Source: Smittia aterrima
Taxonomy: Eukaryota; Arthropoda; Insecta; Diptera; Chironomidae
Direction of reading: 5' to 3'
NCBI GenBank assembly: GCA_033063855.1
Contig: CP093831.1
Coordinates: 744,001-808,000 of the forward strand
DNA: 64,000 bases
Shown: piece after piece, positions 37,590 through 51,976 of the stretch
Layout of the letters: each line of letters starts with the position of its first letter
Position numbering within the stretch: position 1 is the stretch's first letter
Notes under the pieces: model-generated
Told to the model about the DNA's origin: nothing
Seen by the model: only the letters and a program-made list of their open reading frames with translations
Database searches by the model: none
Position numbers and translations under genes: made by a program

Positions 37590-39265
37590 CTTTTTGCCCC
37601 GTGGGCTTACGAAATTCCGCAAAATCGACTCATGTCACGAATTTTCTAATGAACCCACGTTTCCACTCGCTAGTCCAGTTTTCGAATTTAGCAGTGAGAC
37701 AGTCCCTCATTCCACCATTTGATTCTCAAATTGAAAATCTTCTGGGAAAATTCCAAGAAAACTGAAAGTCGTGAAAATTCCTTCGACAGAAAAAGCTTCC
37801 GGAAGTTTCACAGCTTTGACTTGAACGGAATTTTCCTCGCTCAACGTCGTTCAAAGATTTTTCACGTAACGTTTGTAATTTTGAGGCATTCGATAGAAAA
37901 CCAAAGGAAATTTGTAAAAAGAAAATGTGAACTCGAACTATTTGTAAATTGCATAAGAAATCAATTTTAAGTGAAAATGAGAAAATGTTTTTGAATAAAA
38001 TCAATTTTAAGTTGACGTTTCGTTGAAAGGAAAATAATTTTTTTCGGTTGCCTTTAGTCGCAGAAAACTTTTACTTTAGGGGTGGTCGTCGCCATCGTTT
38101 CCTTTGTTACGTTTTATTGTTTCTTGTTTCGCGAGAGAGATCTTTCGATTCTCACACATCAGACCGCATTCAAACTTATTTTGAGACTGATTTTTATTAA
38201 CTAATTGACGAATTCTGTTAATTTAAATTTTGATTAGACAACTCGATGAGTATTAAATGAAAATTCGATTATTTCCACTTTAAACGAAAAAAGACAAAAA
38301 AGTAAAAAAATTCCTGAACTTTCTTTTGAAGTTAAGCAAAATGTACAAACAAAAAAAAAGTCAAAATTCCTACTTAAAAGTTTATGAAAGTTTGAAAAAT
38401 AATAAAACTTAATGAAAAATCTCACCAAAAATAACAAAAACAAAATTTGAAGAGTTGGCAAGCGATTGCGAGTAAGGATAACTTCTCTGATCGCTTCTCA
38501 GCCTCTCAACTTCAAAGACAACTTAAGAAACAGGGTATTTTAAAAAATCAAGAAATTGCACACAAATAAATGGAAACTCGTCGCCAGTTTATCAAATTCA
38601 ATTCGAAAGATAGTTCAGAGTAACTTTTCAAAGTTGATGTAGGACGAAAGATGAAGAGACAACCAATTGCAATATTTAAAATTAGAAATTAAGTGATAAG
38701 ACACAAACACACACAAAAAACACTTTTCTCTCGATAACTGTTTTAATGATGTGGAGACACCTTCGGTTTGATTCGAATGAAATTATATTCCTAAAAAAAC
38801 TTAAAGTTAGACGATAAAATTATTCGATCTACTTAACGACTTAGACTAGAAATTCACATTTAGACAGTTTTTGTAGAATATCTTAATTGTAAATGTGACA
38901 CGCAGAAATGAGAAATCAATTAAATAATCGTAAGACATTGAAATTAGACAAAAAAAAGAAAGAAATCTACTTAACTTTTAAGTTTTTTGTAAATCAAGTT
39001 GTAAATTTATTATCAAAGAATCATTGATTGTCTCAGTTTAAATCAATTGAACCACACAAAATTAAACATTCTTCTCATACAAAGAAACGTACTTATAATT
39101 TCAATTTGAAATTTCTTGAAAAGTTCGATGATAAGTTGTGAAAAATGAAAATTTGACGTAATATTGCATATTTAATGGACATTTGTAGATAAGACGATAG
39201 TGTACGTTTGAAACGATGATTATGGATGACAGAATCAATCAATAAAAGAATAATTGTTTAATTTC
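37590..39265 (+). other. BCL11: BCL11 3' UTR
   Basis: AT-rich sequence without coding potential after the BCL11 stop. AATAAA occurs at 37994-37999, 38401-38406 and 39241-39246, so alternative 3' ends are possible. A 15-bp direct repeat (AAATCAATTTTAAGT) is at 37958-37972 and 37998-38012. Several TGTAAAT elements (near 37942, 38889, 38987 and 39000) resemble the core of Pumilio sites but lack the final A of the consensus. The far end is inferred from the last strong signal. Confidence 0.6.
39241..39246 (+). terminator. Poly(A) signal AATAAA of BCL11
   Basis: Canonical hexamer about 1.65 kb after the stop, followed by T-rich sequence. Earlier AATAAA copies at 37994 and 38401 could give shorter UTRs. 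Confidence 0.5.
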
Positions 39266-39354
39266 AAAATATGAAATCGAATCTTTTAAAATTATGTTTG
39301 AAATATTTTCCAGGAGTTTCAGTGTTTGAGGTAAATTCAGGTGAAAACTGAAAG

Positions 39355-39392
39355 TTATGCAAAAGGTGAAACAGCCACAACCTTTTGCATAA
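39355..39392. repeat. Perfect 13-bp hairpin with 12-nt loop
   Basis: TTATGCAAAAGGT (39355-39367) and its exact reverse complement (39380-39392) flank a 12-nt loop. It lies about 110 bp past the proposed poly(A) signal. It could fold as RNA if transcription runs through, or act as a paired binding site (the arms hold TATGCAAAA). Confidence 0.6.
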
Positions 39393-39416
39393 GGTGAGAT
39401 TGCAGGTAAAAACTTT

Positions 39417-39439
39417 AAATATTTTGAAACAAAATATTT
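39417..39439. repeat. Perfect 10-bp AT hairpin with AAA loop
   Basis: AAATATTTTG (39417-39426), AAA, then the exact inverse (39430-39439), only 24 bp after the previous hairpin. Confidence 0.55.
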
Positions 39440-42400
39440 TTAAACAAAAACTGAATAATTTTTTTGAAAAATTATAAATAAAAATATTTAGTTTTCCAAT
39501 GTAGTCCGAGAAATGAAAAACTTATAAATTTTTCATCTCACCGGAAATTCCAGCACATCGAATAAGAATTGTCCAATAAGCACACATATCAGTTAAAGCA
39601 GAGAAATCTACTACATCACACACTCGTTTGTTTCTCCTCACTCGACTCTCTTGGTTGCATAACGAATTCTAGCACAGGGGAAACAGTTTCTGATTTTCTA
39701 GCAGAGAGCAAATCGAGAAAGAGAACGAGGATGTGTGATGTAGAACATGCATGTTGATGTTGACGTGGAGAGAGAAAAACTTCTACATAGCGAACAAAGA
39801 AAGGACTTCGGTCCGACTAACTAACATTCAGAGATCTTATTGTGTCCATTTTCGAGTTGGATGTGGGCGAACAAAATGGCTAATTCAACATACGAACGAG
39901 GGTGTTTTTATAAATCATTAATGAGCATCAGACACAAATTGATTATATTTTAGCTTGAAAGTAAATACTTACGTTTGATGTTTACCGCGAACTTCTTGTT
40001 TCTTTCATGTCACCGCGACAAAAATCACTTTGATTCGGCGGCTGCTCTTGAGTAATATAATTCGTAACAAACTGAAATGAGTTCAAGGACTTTTGAGTTT
40101 AACGAGGTCGCGAACTTTTTGAAAGGAATGGTTGCGAATAATAAATTAGCTTTGTAGTTAAAAAAAGATTTTTTCTGAAGACTAGAAAAAGTTCTAGAAA
40201 TTGTTGTCTCTCATATCGTAATGTCATGTAAAATGAACAGTTGAATCTTCTTCTGAAGAAGTTCTTCAAATGATTCGATTTTTAAAATATCTTTTACAAA
40301 GGACGACAGTTTCATATAAAACTATTTAATATTTTTTTCAATTTCTTTCTGAAACAAAATAAAATAAAAAGTCGAACAAGAAACTCGATTCTCAAGCATT
40401 GTTACTATTTCTCGTAACATCGTTTATTAGTTTAATATAATTTTCCTGTTCCAATTTGCCTCGCATTCCTCATCTTCCTTCTTCGTATACTCGTACACTG
40501 TCTACTATTATATTTCGCTAGCTCGTAATGATGTCGTTGAAGAGGAGAATCAAAGAAATGTGGAACGATAATAAGACATTCTTAGTTCATTCGACATCAA
40601 ATAAAGATTTCATCAATTCATCATCGGGGAAAATAAATGGGAAAAACTTTTCCTCGTCTTGTATTCTTTGAACTGAAAATCCATTCGATTATCTTTCTTA
40701 TTATTCTCATTGTTATTCATTAAATCTGCGCTCATATGGAGCCAAAATCTTCCATCGAACGAGAAAAAAAACTAAACTATTTACCGTCTTAATGGTGAAC
40801 GGTATTGAATTTCCATCTTCTTTGTCTCATCGTCTTCGAAACAAAAAGATTTCTTACTTCATAAACCCGTCGAGTTTTTGTTCGTAGTATTTCCTCGACG
40901 TTTGTTGGCGATGAGAAGTTCGCGGCTCATGCAAAAACAAAGAAGATTATTTGCGTGGAGTGATTGAATTTAATTGATGAGATTCATGGAGTTTGCAGAA
41001 CCGCGATACAAACCCCTTGCCTATCATATAATTCCTTGTGACTATCACAAACCTTCTCCCACCTTCAATCTATCTCTTTTCAGGATGGAAATTAAACGCA
41101 TGAATACGTGGCAAAGATTCTTTTCATCTTGTCTCCTTTTATTTCGAACCTTTCAGTGAACGACAAATTTCCTCGAAATGCATTATTCGTTGATGGCAAG
41201 CGGAGTGAATAGAATGCTTCATACACACAACGAGATGGAAGCCATTGAATGAGTCTCGTTATCAGCGATTATATCTGCAGCTCTCACACACTCTCCGTCA
41301 TCTTTGTCCTCTTATGGCCTCCACAATCTGTCATGTCATCAGAAATGAAAAATAAATTAAAAAGTTGTCAAAAGTGTAATTGATGAGTGGGCAGAAATTT
41401 AAAATGGAAGATCGATGGACATTTGAGATTAAAAATGTTTCGAGTTTAATTAGAAATGTGCGAGCTTGAGTTGCAGCAAGCACACGCGTTCTCGCTCAAA
41501 CGACATGGCCATAATCGTAAAAAGGGTTGTAAACGTATCTGACCGTCCCGACGACGAATAATTAAACCCTTCGACCCCTTTATCTTCTTCTTCGCCTCAT
41601 GCAAACATAAAATATTGTTTGACCCTTTTCTCTCGACAGCTCTAACATTGTCCGCTTTGTGATATTTTAATATCTTGTACATAGTTTAAACAAAATGTCG
41701 AGTCCTGTGGAACGTTTTCCGGGTGTTACTCGCTACCTGGAAACTGCTGAGACGACGAGCAAAGCTGAAGCTGTCCATATGCTTCCGTTACGCAAAATAA
41801 AAATAATTGACAGCTTCAGGTAGAAAGAGTTTTCTCGTCAGCTTCGAACGGAACCAGTCCGAGTGAGAGCGTTTCCAATTTCATTTTGGTTGTCTCTCTT
41901 GTCCCGTTCATGACAGACAAGGATGATGAATGGAACGGCAGTTGGGACGGCTTCGCTTCCTTCATGCTCTGGTTTCCCATTTCATGAAAATTGAAAATGT
42001 TCTCGAGCTATTTTTCGTGACGGCTTTTTGAAACTCATTGTGATGTCATTAATTTTGGAGTTTTCCCGAGTTTCGTTTCACTCTCCGCCCACCATCAAAC
42101 TAAACCAACTCTTGTCTTTGTTTGATGAAAAGTAGATCGCCGAGTGACAAAAGTTGTTGAGAATTAAATTCTTCACAATTCTGTGACAGGCACAATCACA
42201 TTGCAGTCGAAATGCATTATTGTCGTCGCTTGCCGACCACTCTGAAATATTTCACGTCAGCCACTCAATCCCAACGTCTGAGTCGATAGGGTGGAAAAGA
42301 CAAAGGAAATGTTGAAGCATTAAAGCTGCAGGAGTAATTAAACAAAGCGGCGCATGAAAAATCCTGTGGAATTGTCGCTCGCATGAGGAAGCAAAGTGAC

Positions 42401-45400
42401 TCTCCACTAAGCAAAACACTCCTCGAGGCCTTCGCTGTTCCGACATGCACTTTCGTGTGCCATTAAAACTCGCCAGCCATTACGACGATGATATTCAAAG
42501 CCGTTTACTCGACGTTCGCGCACATGATGCATAAAATAATTACGTTTTCACCATCGAGGCATCATAATAGTCTCCCCGTCCTGTGAAAATAAAAAATCCA
42601 GCCAGACGTGAATGCGAGATTCACGAAACGGAAATAAAGTCGGAGAGTGGAAGTTTTCCTTTATTTGCATAGTCACAGAAAAATTTCGCTCGCTCGCCTA
42701 TTAAGAGATATAAATTTCCTTGGATTATTAATCCTTTCCTGGCATGTATGAGTACAATAAGTAAATGGAACTGCGCTCGTAAATAAACAAACTGAACAGC
42801 AGTAGAGTGAGTAGACCTCCGACTCCACAAATTTCTACAAATGCAGCATGATTTTTCACAAAGCCCCTTTATGAATATTTTCTGTTCTGTGTCTGCTTTT
42901 ATGCTGCTCTATGCTCTCGATAGAATAGAAATATAATTTTCCCGTAATAAATGATCGTCATTCCAATGTTCGCCATTAGAATTTCCTTCACAGTTCCGGA
43001 ATGGAACTCGAGGAGAATTTTTCGTGCTTCGCGGGTGAAAATAACAAACACATAAGCAGTGGAGAATGCCAAACAAATGATAGCAGCAAACCGAAACATA
43101 TTTCATAGAGAACAACAATGTCCCTTTCGCCATGAGAGGGAAGAGTTTGTGATGTTTGTAACACTGAAGAATATTGAGTTCTTTAAATTTAATTAACTTT
43201 CAAACTCATTTGCGTCGACATCTTCTCACAAACCCCAAAGTCTCTTTCAAAATTTCACATTCACAAAGCCTGCGTCTTGTTCTTTCTACTCGCACAAATG
43301 TTAAATGCTCGGTAATCAGTTAAAAATATAAATTTCCCTTCTACCGGAGAGCTTTATTTACACATATTCACATTCGAGGGAGCGAGCAAACCAAAAGGAA
43401 ATGAGATTGGAGATGATGATGGTGCTTCTTGTTCACTCGACGTTGTCTGAACAATAAAAAGCCGAGGCAGAGAATTATGAAATATCGCTTTAAACTCCTT
43501 TTGTCTTACCATTAAAACTGCGATGGTTCGCTGTTCTTCTCCATCCCACAAAGCTATTAAGGATTTCCAAGTCGAGAATGAATTGAAATGAGCTGAGATT
43601 TTTGTGTACGAACGAGTGACTATGTATGGTAAATGACTTTTCCTTTTCATCGACCCCCTAACTCACCTTCTCTCACACTCAACCTCACTAATGAGATACA
43701 TAAAAAAATTCATTTTCCTCTTTGCCTAAAGAAAAAAGTTTTCGGTTCTGAAAGAAAAACTAACATTAAACCGCTTTTCTTCGATGGAAAGTGAGGAAAA
43801 GCCAGCATGAAATGATTTTCTAAAGCAAAATGAGTTTTCATCGAGTCATGCTTTTGATAACGCAGTTTTAAGTAAAATCTGACTCTCGCCTACCCACTCG
43901 CCTCCCACTCAGGAAGAACTTGACTATTAATTAACATTAACTTTCCACACGATGGAAATGGTCTCTCTAATGCCTTTACACACAGAGAGCAGTAGAAGCA
44001 CGTTGAGCTTGCTCGAACGGATAAGGGAGTCGTTGGTGGAAGGCAAGTGAAGTCATTTAACAGGAAAAAGGATCTATTTAGTATCCGAAAATAAATGTTC
44101 TTCGGGTTTTTCTGGTCGCTCCCCTCTCACGAGTAGTTTTTGGTCGATGCTCCGTTATTATTTGCACGCTCTCTGTATGTGACAGTGGTTGAGATTTTCG
44201 GTGGGTGGCTCAGATGAAAGCGAGCAAGATGGATGCTGGAAAGTTCTTGTGTGTTGCTAACTAATGACTTGTTCTCTCGGGCTCTGACTCTCGGCAAACT
44301 TAAAGTCTCGGAATGAAATTTAGTTTTCAGAAGGAGAAGCAATTTTTCTAATCCCCTGTAACTTCAAAGTCAAATCCCTGTAAGCAGCATTCACTTACCC
44401 TTAACTTATGTTTTTTGCAAAGCATGTCTTAAATCAAAAATTAAAAAAGCCCCATCTTCTCATCATTCACATCACACAATAATCCTTCCTGCTTGCCATC
44501 TCCATCAAGAAGCTCAAGACGACGAACAAATGAGGCCCATTTCCCGAAATCTAAAGAAGCATGAGAGGTTTAAAATTAATTAAAAACGAAATGTTTTCCT
44601 CCGCTTCATCTTTCTTTTGTGCTGATCGTTAGGTGTGTGTGGAAAATTTCATCATCTTTTGTCATGTCCTTCACATAGGACTCGGGTTATTGTTGTCAGC
44701 ATGCAATCAATCATAACGAAACTATTTTGGCTCGTCGACGGATTGCGGGCGGGCGTGTGACAAAAGGCGAATAATTCAATTTATTTCACTCTTTCTCGAC
44801 TCAACGGGAATATCAACACACAATACGAGATGGAGAGAATGAGAAATCGTTGTCGACAACAACTGAAAAGTCTTCAGCTGCGATGGCGAACAGAGACGCG
44901 TCGGTTTTGATTTATCATTGGTAGGCTGACATAAAATCATTTCTAATGGCTGAGAGTTTTCTATCTCCGCTTCGCATTCACAGACAATTTACGATCTCCA
45001 TGCCTATTCAACGAAGCTCAAAGTAACTCATAAATCAAACTAATTTTCAAATCGATATTCCATCAACATCGCTTTCACTTTCGTTGAGTGAGTTGACAAA
45101 TTTTATTTCTTAAAAGCTTCTTCTTTCTCTTGCTTCAAGACTCATGCGGCATGCCTGTGACCTTAGTTGCTTGAGTAAATTTAACCTTTCCACCAGAAAC
45201 TACATCGAGAGTGCTCCCGAGAAACATGAATTGTCATTCCTCATCGAAAAAAAAAAAGTTGAAAAACTAAACCGTGAAGAACACGTTTCGGGCCGAACAG
45301 TGTTGCGATGACAAATTCTCACAGTGAATGCTCTAAAAGGAAGACTTTGCATTATTCATTCAATACGAACTGCCTCGGGGATCTCTCGCCATCCACAGGT

Positions 45401-46653
45401 TTCCAGTTCCACAAGTTTTCCTCGTACAGAACGAAAGGGTTCACCTAGAAACGTTGTTAATTTATTGTTATATCATCAACAACATTCTACTCGACGGCTT
45501 TTGTAACATAATTACGGGCTGATAAAAAAAAGTAATGCGCGGTAAAATCCGTAAATATTTACGGCGAACAATTTCTCGTCGTGGCTTGTCGTTTGAGCGA
45601 TTAACAACAATTCGAATGGAACCGGTTGCGAGACAATGACAAGACTCGAGAATTATTTTGTTTATCAATATTTTGAATTGAGAACATGACTCAGGATGTT
45701 TCGTTGACTTAATAGAAAATAGTTTCCCCATGTGTTGATGAAAATTAGAAAATTTCCTTTGTGTCGGAAGACAGGAAGAGATTCGTGTCTCTATTTACAT
45801 TAATTTGTTTCCGATTAAGACAAATCATCCTTTGTTTCGTGTCTCTCTTTCATTCACTCTCGTTTCATTTGTCAATAAGAAAAACTCTTTGCAAGACGCA
45901 AATTGAAAACTTCTGGCAGAAGTTGTCGCCTAATCTCCTCGACTGCATACCAAAATCTTCTTTAAAACGATGTGGAAAGAAATTAAAAATTTATGAGAAG
46001 ATTTTTCACTTGGCGAGATGGAAATTTCCGAGAAATTCGGAAAAGCGAGAAAACTGTTTTTCCATTGGGGCGCTTGGAGAAATTGTAAGTGTACGGTGCC
46101 TGACGATAATGGTTGAGTTACGGATTGTGTATTTATTCAACAGAGAAATGGGTGAAAAATAAATGCCCAAAGCATTCTTGAGAATTCTCTCCGCACAACA
46201 AAGTTTATGTTTTTGGATTTCGAACGGTGTTGTCTGATGATTCAATTGGATAAGTTCCCTCTTGGAAACTAACGAGAGTCTCCATCAGACATCACAATAC
46301 ATCGACCGTGAACGAAAAAGAATCCAAATCGGAAAACCAAAAGAGAAAATTTATTTTACCAGCCAAGGCGAGAAGAGAAATTTTCGCAGAGTGAAATCCT
46401 TATCTTTCAAGTAGAAATTGAAAATGGAATGTTTATACTTCCTTCTCCACTCGGTCTCCATCCAACAGATATTTATAGTTTAATTAAAATTTCATTCGAC
46501 GATGGGGAGGAGCTGTAAGTTAACGAAAAAAATAGAAATATTTATGTCTTAAGCATTGAAAAGGGGAAAATAGAAAATAAACTCAAACTTGCTGGGCATC
46601 GAAAAATTGAAAATCAACTTAAAGTCCTTTTCAAATAATTAATAGCAAGAAAC

Positions 46654-46661
46654 TGACGTCA
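46654..46661. promoter_or_regulatory. Second full CRE palindrome TGACGTCA
   Basis: Exact CREB/ATF consensus in intergenic DNA; the other copy is at 14-21. Chance occurrence is plausible. Confidence 0.3.
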
Positions 46662-49600
46662 TATGTCGTCACATCTCGCTCAACCATAAATCAAAATTTT
46701 CCCGTCAACCCTTCTCATTACAACTTTCACTATGACTTTCTTATTCACGCTCTAGATGATACAACAGCTAATTTATTAATTAAACAACACTTTCGTCGTT
46801 AACACTTTGCATTTTCAAAATTACTGATGATCATGTGAAAATCTTGAAAATCCGTCAATTTTCCTTCAAAACTGTTTTAATTGGAAAACTATAAATTGCA
46901 CAACAATGAAAGAAAAGCTTCAAGGAAACTCCCGAGAAAAGTACGTGACAAACATTCAGTCGACAACTTTTCCAATTCATTAGTTTTTCACTTAGTCTCG
47001 TGCGAATGGCGGGCGAGAGAGAAAGTTTCCATCTCATCGTCTTCATCGTCGATGCTGCACTTGGCTGCTGGCATTCTAACACGGCATTCTATTATGAATT
47101 GCACCATGAAGCGAATTAAAAACAAATTAGAAAAATAATGATTGTCATTGTCGCGTTGAGTGTGGAGAGAGAAGAGAAACGCCTTCGGCTACATTCCAAA
47201 GTGTTTGGACGCTCTCTTGTTGATTTAATTAACTAAAGTTTTCATGAAAAATAATCAGAAAATTCGCAATTAAACGAATATCTCTCGACTTCCATTTTGT
47301 CGTCAAACAACAACGGTTCCTTTTATGGACGGCACGAGAGCAAATGGTGTGGGTGGTCGAAACTACCAACGAACAGAGAAACACTCGAAATGAAATAAAT
47401 TAAAAATATTTATGTTCAAACTTCCTTCAACCCCTTCTCAACTCTCAACCCCGACTCCTCGTTCATCTTTTGTCTTCCCTGCTGCTCCGGCTAAGGAATA
47501 TTTGATGAAGAAGTAGCCAGGGAAGCATGGAATGAGTAAGGAAAGTAATTTTCTATCGGTTCGGGTTGAACAAGATGGAAAGTGGTGGTAGATGATGACG
47601 AAGATACTTTCCTGAGTGTTGGAGGAGGTTGAAGATGAAAATTCTCCTCTGCCAACTACTGAACATGCCCGGGCCAACGACAATGGTATGGACAAAATGG
47701 AATATGAGTGAGAGTAGAGCTGGCCCGTCTTTCATCTGCTTCTGAAAAAGGGAAAGGGACTCGGGGTGTGAATGCTTGCTCCGTAGGTATGGAATTTCAC
47801 TAACCCTTTTTTAACATCATCCTCAACCGTTGACCAGGGATTAATAAATGCTCGGCGTATTTCTCTCGCATTCTCCCCATAAATTTCCATTTCAAACCCT
47901 GCGCTGGTAAAACTCAAAAATGTGCTTTTTCATTTTTCCCTTTCAACCAGAGACTCCTTCCAAAGGGTTTCTTCGTCTCGTTTGGGCTCGGGTGTTTGTT
48001 TCTCTCCATTCAAGATAACATTTTCCGAAAATTTTCAGTTTTCCGACAGGGGGCGGGGGCGAGAAAAACTCACAAAAGGACAATTCATTCTGTTCACATT
48101 AATAAAAAGTTATGTTCCGTCTTGTAGCATCTTTCAGTTTATTCGAAATTACTTTTCTTTTGTTGTTTGTCTTGTTTGGTTTTCGGGGTTTGTGTGCTCT
48201 TGTTCGCTTGCCGACGAGAAGCCTCTGGAAAAACATTTTCCAAGCAAAAATAAATAATTTTCATTTCGTAAACAATTGAATAGTTTTTTCCTCTTTAGGT
48301 TGTTGAGTGAAATTCAGAAAGATTTTCAATGAGGACAACGAAAAAATTTTATTAGAGAATGGGATGATTTTAATGGGCTTAGGGTGAAGTGAAGATTGCG
48401 TCACAAAATAATTTTAGAAATTGACTCATGTAATCTCCGTAATTAACATTGAACCTCTTTACTAAACCATTTCAGTGGAAACTCTTTGAAACAGTTTGAA
48501 AGTCGTCAATATTCTCTGCTAGCCCTCGCGATGAAAAGCAACAAGAAAACTAAAAGGGGCGAGTGAGAATTTAATTTCCACTCGAATGGAAATGTAAAAA
48601 CTTTAGAAAATTTCTTCTTTGGTTGTCAAATTGTTAACGAACACGCTCGAGTTTCCAATTAGAAATGTAAATCGATTGATGAGGCTACGAAGTGATTTCA
48701 CAACTGAGTTGATCTAGAAAACTATGAAGGGAAAGTTTAGTTATTGTCAACTCGAAGGACGATTTGTAGGCGAGAACCCGTCAAACGTCGAACTTTCCTT
48801 CTAGTCTTCATTTTAGAAATCTCCACGATCAATTTTCAACTCTCGAAAGTCTCGAAAACTTTTCTTTCTTGAGTCTTAAAAGTAGAGGAAGAAGAAGAAT
48901 GTTCATGGGAAAGGTATTTGCTATCTCATCCTTAAAAACAAAACCGCCCACATCTCCTTTCCGAAAATATATAATTGAAAGTTTAGAAACTCAAAATCCT
49001 CTCGAACCATTTTACGCCATAATAAATAGTCAAGATATTTTTCTACTTTTAATGCTGCCAACGTCTTCACTTCCATGAGGCCAGTCGACTCTGCTTCCGT
49101 GTATCTCAAAAGTCTCTCTTAGGTACTAAAGACGATAACGAGTAGCTCAAATATAAATAATTCAAACGCTTTGTGATGAAAAATGAAAACTGATATTTTG
49201 GAAAATCTTTGCTTCAAACTTGGGCGAGTGAATGAGATTTTCAAAAGAATTGATTTTCAACCGACACAAGAGACCTTCGCCATTACAAAATAATTTCTTT
49301 CTTCCCATCTTCCGCCCCGAGAAACCAATAGTTGTGTTTTCATTTTGGAAGATAGAGCTTTTCTTCTCCGAAAAATCTCACTTCTCCATCCTCCTCCAAC
49401 GACTTTCGCCCAAGAAAATAAAATGTTCCGGGCGTACAAATAGAAAAACCTCAAACTCTTGATAAATTGGCAGAATGGCAAAAAGATGGGATCGAGCGAG
49501 GGCCAATTTCTGAGCGAGAGTGTAGGGAAGGGTGGCAGAAGACCAGAAAAGGGATATTTTAATGAAAAGTGGTTTAGTGTAGGAAGTTAGTTTTCTCTCC

Positions 49601-51956
49601 ATCGCTTGTGCTCTTCGAATACGAAACAAAGTTCCTTCAACAAAGTTGCTGTGGATGGTTAAATTTACTCGTTTAGTTTTTCATGGCTAAAAAAGTATTG
49701 AGGCCTTGAGAGAGAAAGCTTCATTTGAGGCAAAAGTTTCGTCTTCAAATCGGTCGAAATGGTTGGGCGTGGGTGTAAGTTGGCTTGAAGTGGATGCTGC
49801 ATGTTCATTCTCAACATTTGGAAATATTATTTCATGAACTTTATTCTTAAATCATTTTACAATCGTTTAACAGCAATCGTTCTCCAATAGATTTAACTTC
49901 AACCACTGACGAAAATAATCTCCAACTATCCATCAACCCTTCCTAACTTGCCTTCATCTCTTTTTGGATCCTACGCAATCTTGCGGCGACGAGCGATACA
50001 ATTAATCTTGCTAATGAGATGCCAACATATTCGTACACGAGAAACTTTATTTGCATTGAGGGGCGAAGTAAAAAAGCGAGAGATGGGATTGATGGTGTCA
50101 AATTTGTCATGATTTTACGAGCATCAAAGTTCAAACAGTCATGACTCGTGTGGCATCTCGTTTCATGGATGGTGCAGCATCAAATAAACATTTCGTTCAT
50201 CCACTGGACCAACCAGTTTTTGTTTGGAGGGCTGATCGAGAAAATCCAGTTTTGTGTTCATCTGAAAAATGATTTGAGAGTGATTTACACATATCAGAGA
50301 TCATTGTGTCAAGCGGAAGCAAGGGACAGAGATAAACGCTGGGGTTCACGAATAATTTTTTTATTTTCACTTGTTTAGCCGAGACGGGGAAAACGTCGAG
50401 AGAAAACAAAAGAAAGATGCAACAAGTTCTTCAACTTACACTTTTCGCTCCGTTTCGTGAAATTTTTCTGTCTTTTTCCTTTTTCCCGTCGTCGGCTCTC
50501 GAGTCTCATTCATTTGCATACTTTGTCCGTGTTGACGAAAGCAGCAGCGAGAAAGTTTTCTTTTGATGCTCGAGACAGACGAGACGAAGAGACTGAGGCG
50601 GCTGAATTGTTGCGCAACCTGGAATTATCATTCAGAGGAAAGAAAAACAAATTAGTCTCGAGATTGATGGCCTTTTGCAGGCTTTTTCATGTTGAGATTT
50701 TAGAGGATTTTTTTCGGGAGCTAACAAGAATGACGCGACAGCTAATTAAAATCATGGAATCCACTGCTTTCTGAACCTCAATGGCGGATTATTAAAATTT
50801 CTCTTTCAGCCATTGAATTGCCACGTCCTCGTATGTTTTAGTGGCACTTGACAAACAGCCATTCAGATCCAATGCAATGTTAAACCCTTTCAAAGATTCT
50901 GTGAATTGAGCTCAAGAGTATTTTCAAATGTAAGAGCGTCGAGTCCTTTGAGTCACAACATCAAACATTGATAATATTTTTTTTTTTGATGAAAAGGTTG
51001 CCTTCTCCCTCCCGTCGCTTTAAGGTAAGTAAACGAACTTCACATCATCCCTCATTTTCTCATCATGGACGGAATGACGAATGCATTTTCCATTGGCTTC
51101 AATTAGGAAACTCATTTTCTTTTCAAATTTTTGTTTCATTGTTTTTATTTTTCAGCTGGAAGATGACAAGTCGATTAGCTTTTGACTCTATGACTAAAGA
51201 GAATCCATCAAATGAAAACCTTGTTAATGAAAGATAGTCTACTCTGTCTTCAATAATAAATTTCACCAGCTCGAAGCGTTGAACGAATTTAATTTCAAAA
51301 CAATCTCAAGAAATAGACTCATTTCGGACGAGCTTGAAACAAGAGCGAGAGATACTCAAATGTTACGAATTAATGTTCGGTTCAAGTAATGTAATTGGTG
51401 CTTTGGAGGATTTTCACATTTTAGAAATCCCTTCGAAATGGATTCGACAAAAGTTCTCTATCTTCGACTTGCCACTATCCTCCCTCGCCTTTTTCGGAAA
51501 AACATTTCTTTGCCTTAAAAACACATAAAATTTAATGAGGAAAATACACAAAAGGCAAAATGGCAAAAAGGACCGAACGAGAAAACTAAAATATCCTTTC
51601 ACTCCTCTTCGTCTGAATCCCCTGACGGCTCCGCCATATTGTTAACAACAGTTTTCGTAAATGAAAAACCTTCTGTCGGACATGAACGACTTGACTTTCG
51701 TTAGCACGCGCTGATGTGCTTGGGTCGGAGTTGGATTTCGTCAACTGATAATAAAACAATTTGTTCATCACAGCTTTCGAATGTGTGAGCTGATAATGAC
51801 ATTAAAAGTGCCTTTTGTTCTTCGTCTTGGGGACGAAACATGTTTGAATGGGTTCCTTTAAGTTTTTATCATGCGTTCTTGATGTGACTAAAAAGGGATT
51901 AGGACGAGGATTTTGCAGTTTTTCTGTCAACTAATAATTAAAAGTTATCATTTGAC

Positions 51957-51976
51957 AGAGAGAGAAAGAGAGAGAC
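51957..51976 (+). repeat. Imperfect (GA)n microsatellite
   Basis: GA-repeat run interrupted by one AAAG, in intergenic DNA. Confidence 0.65.
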
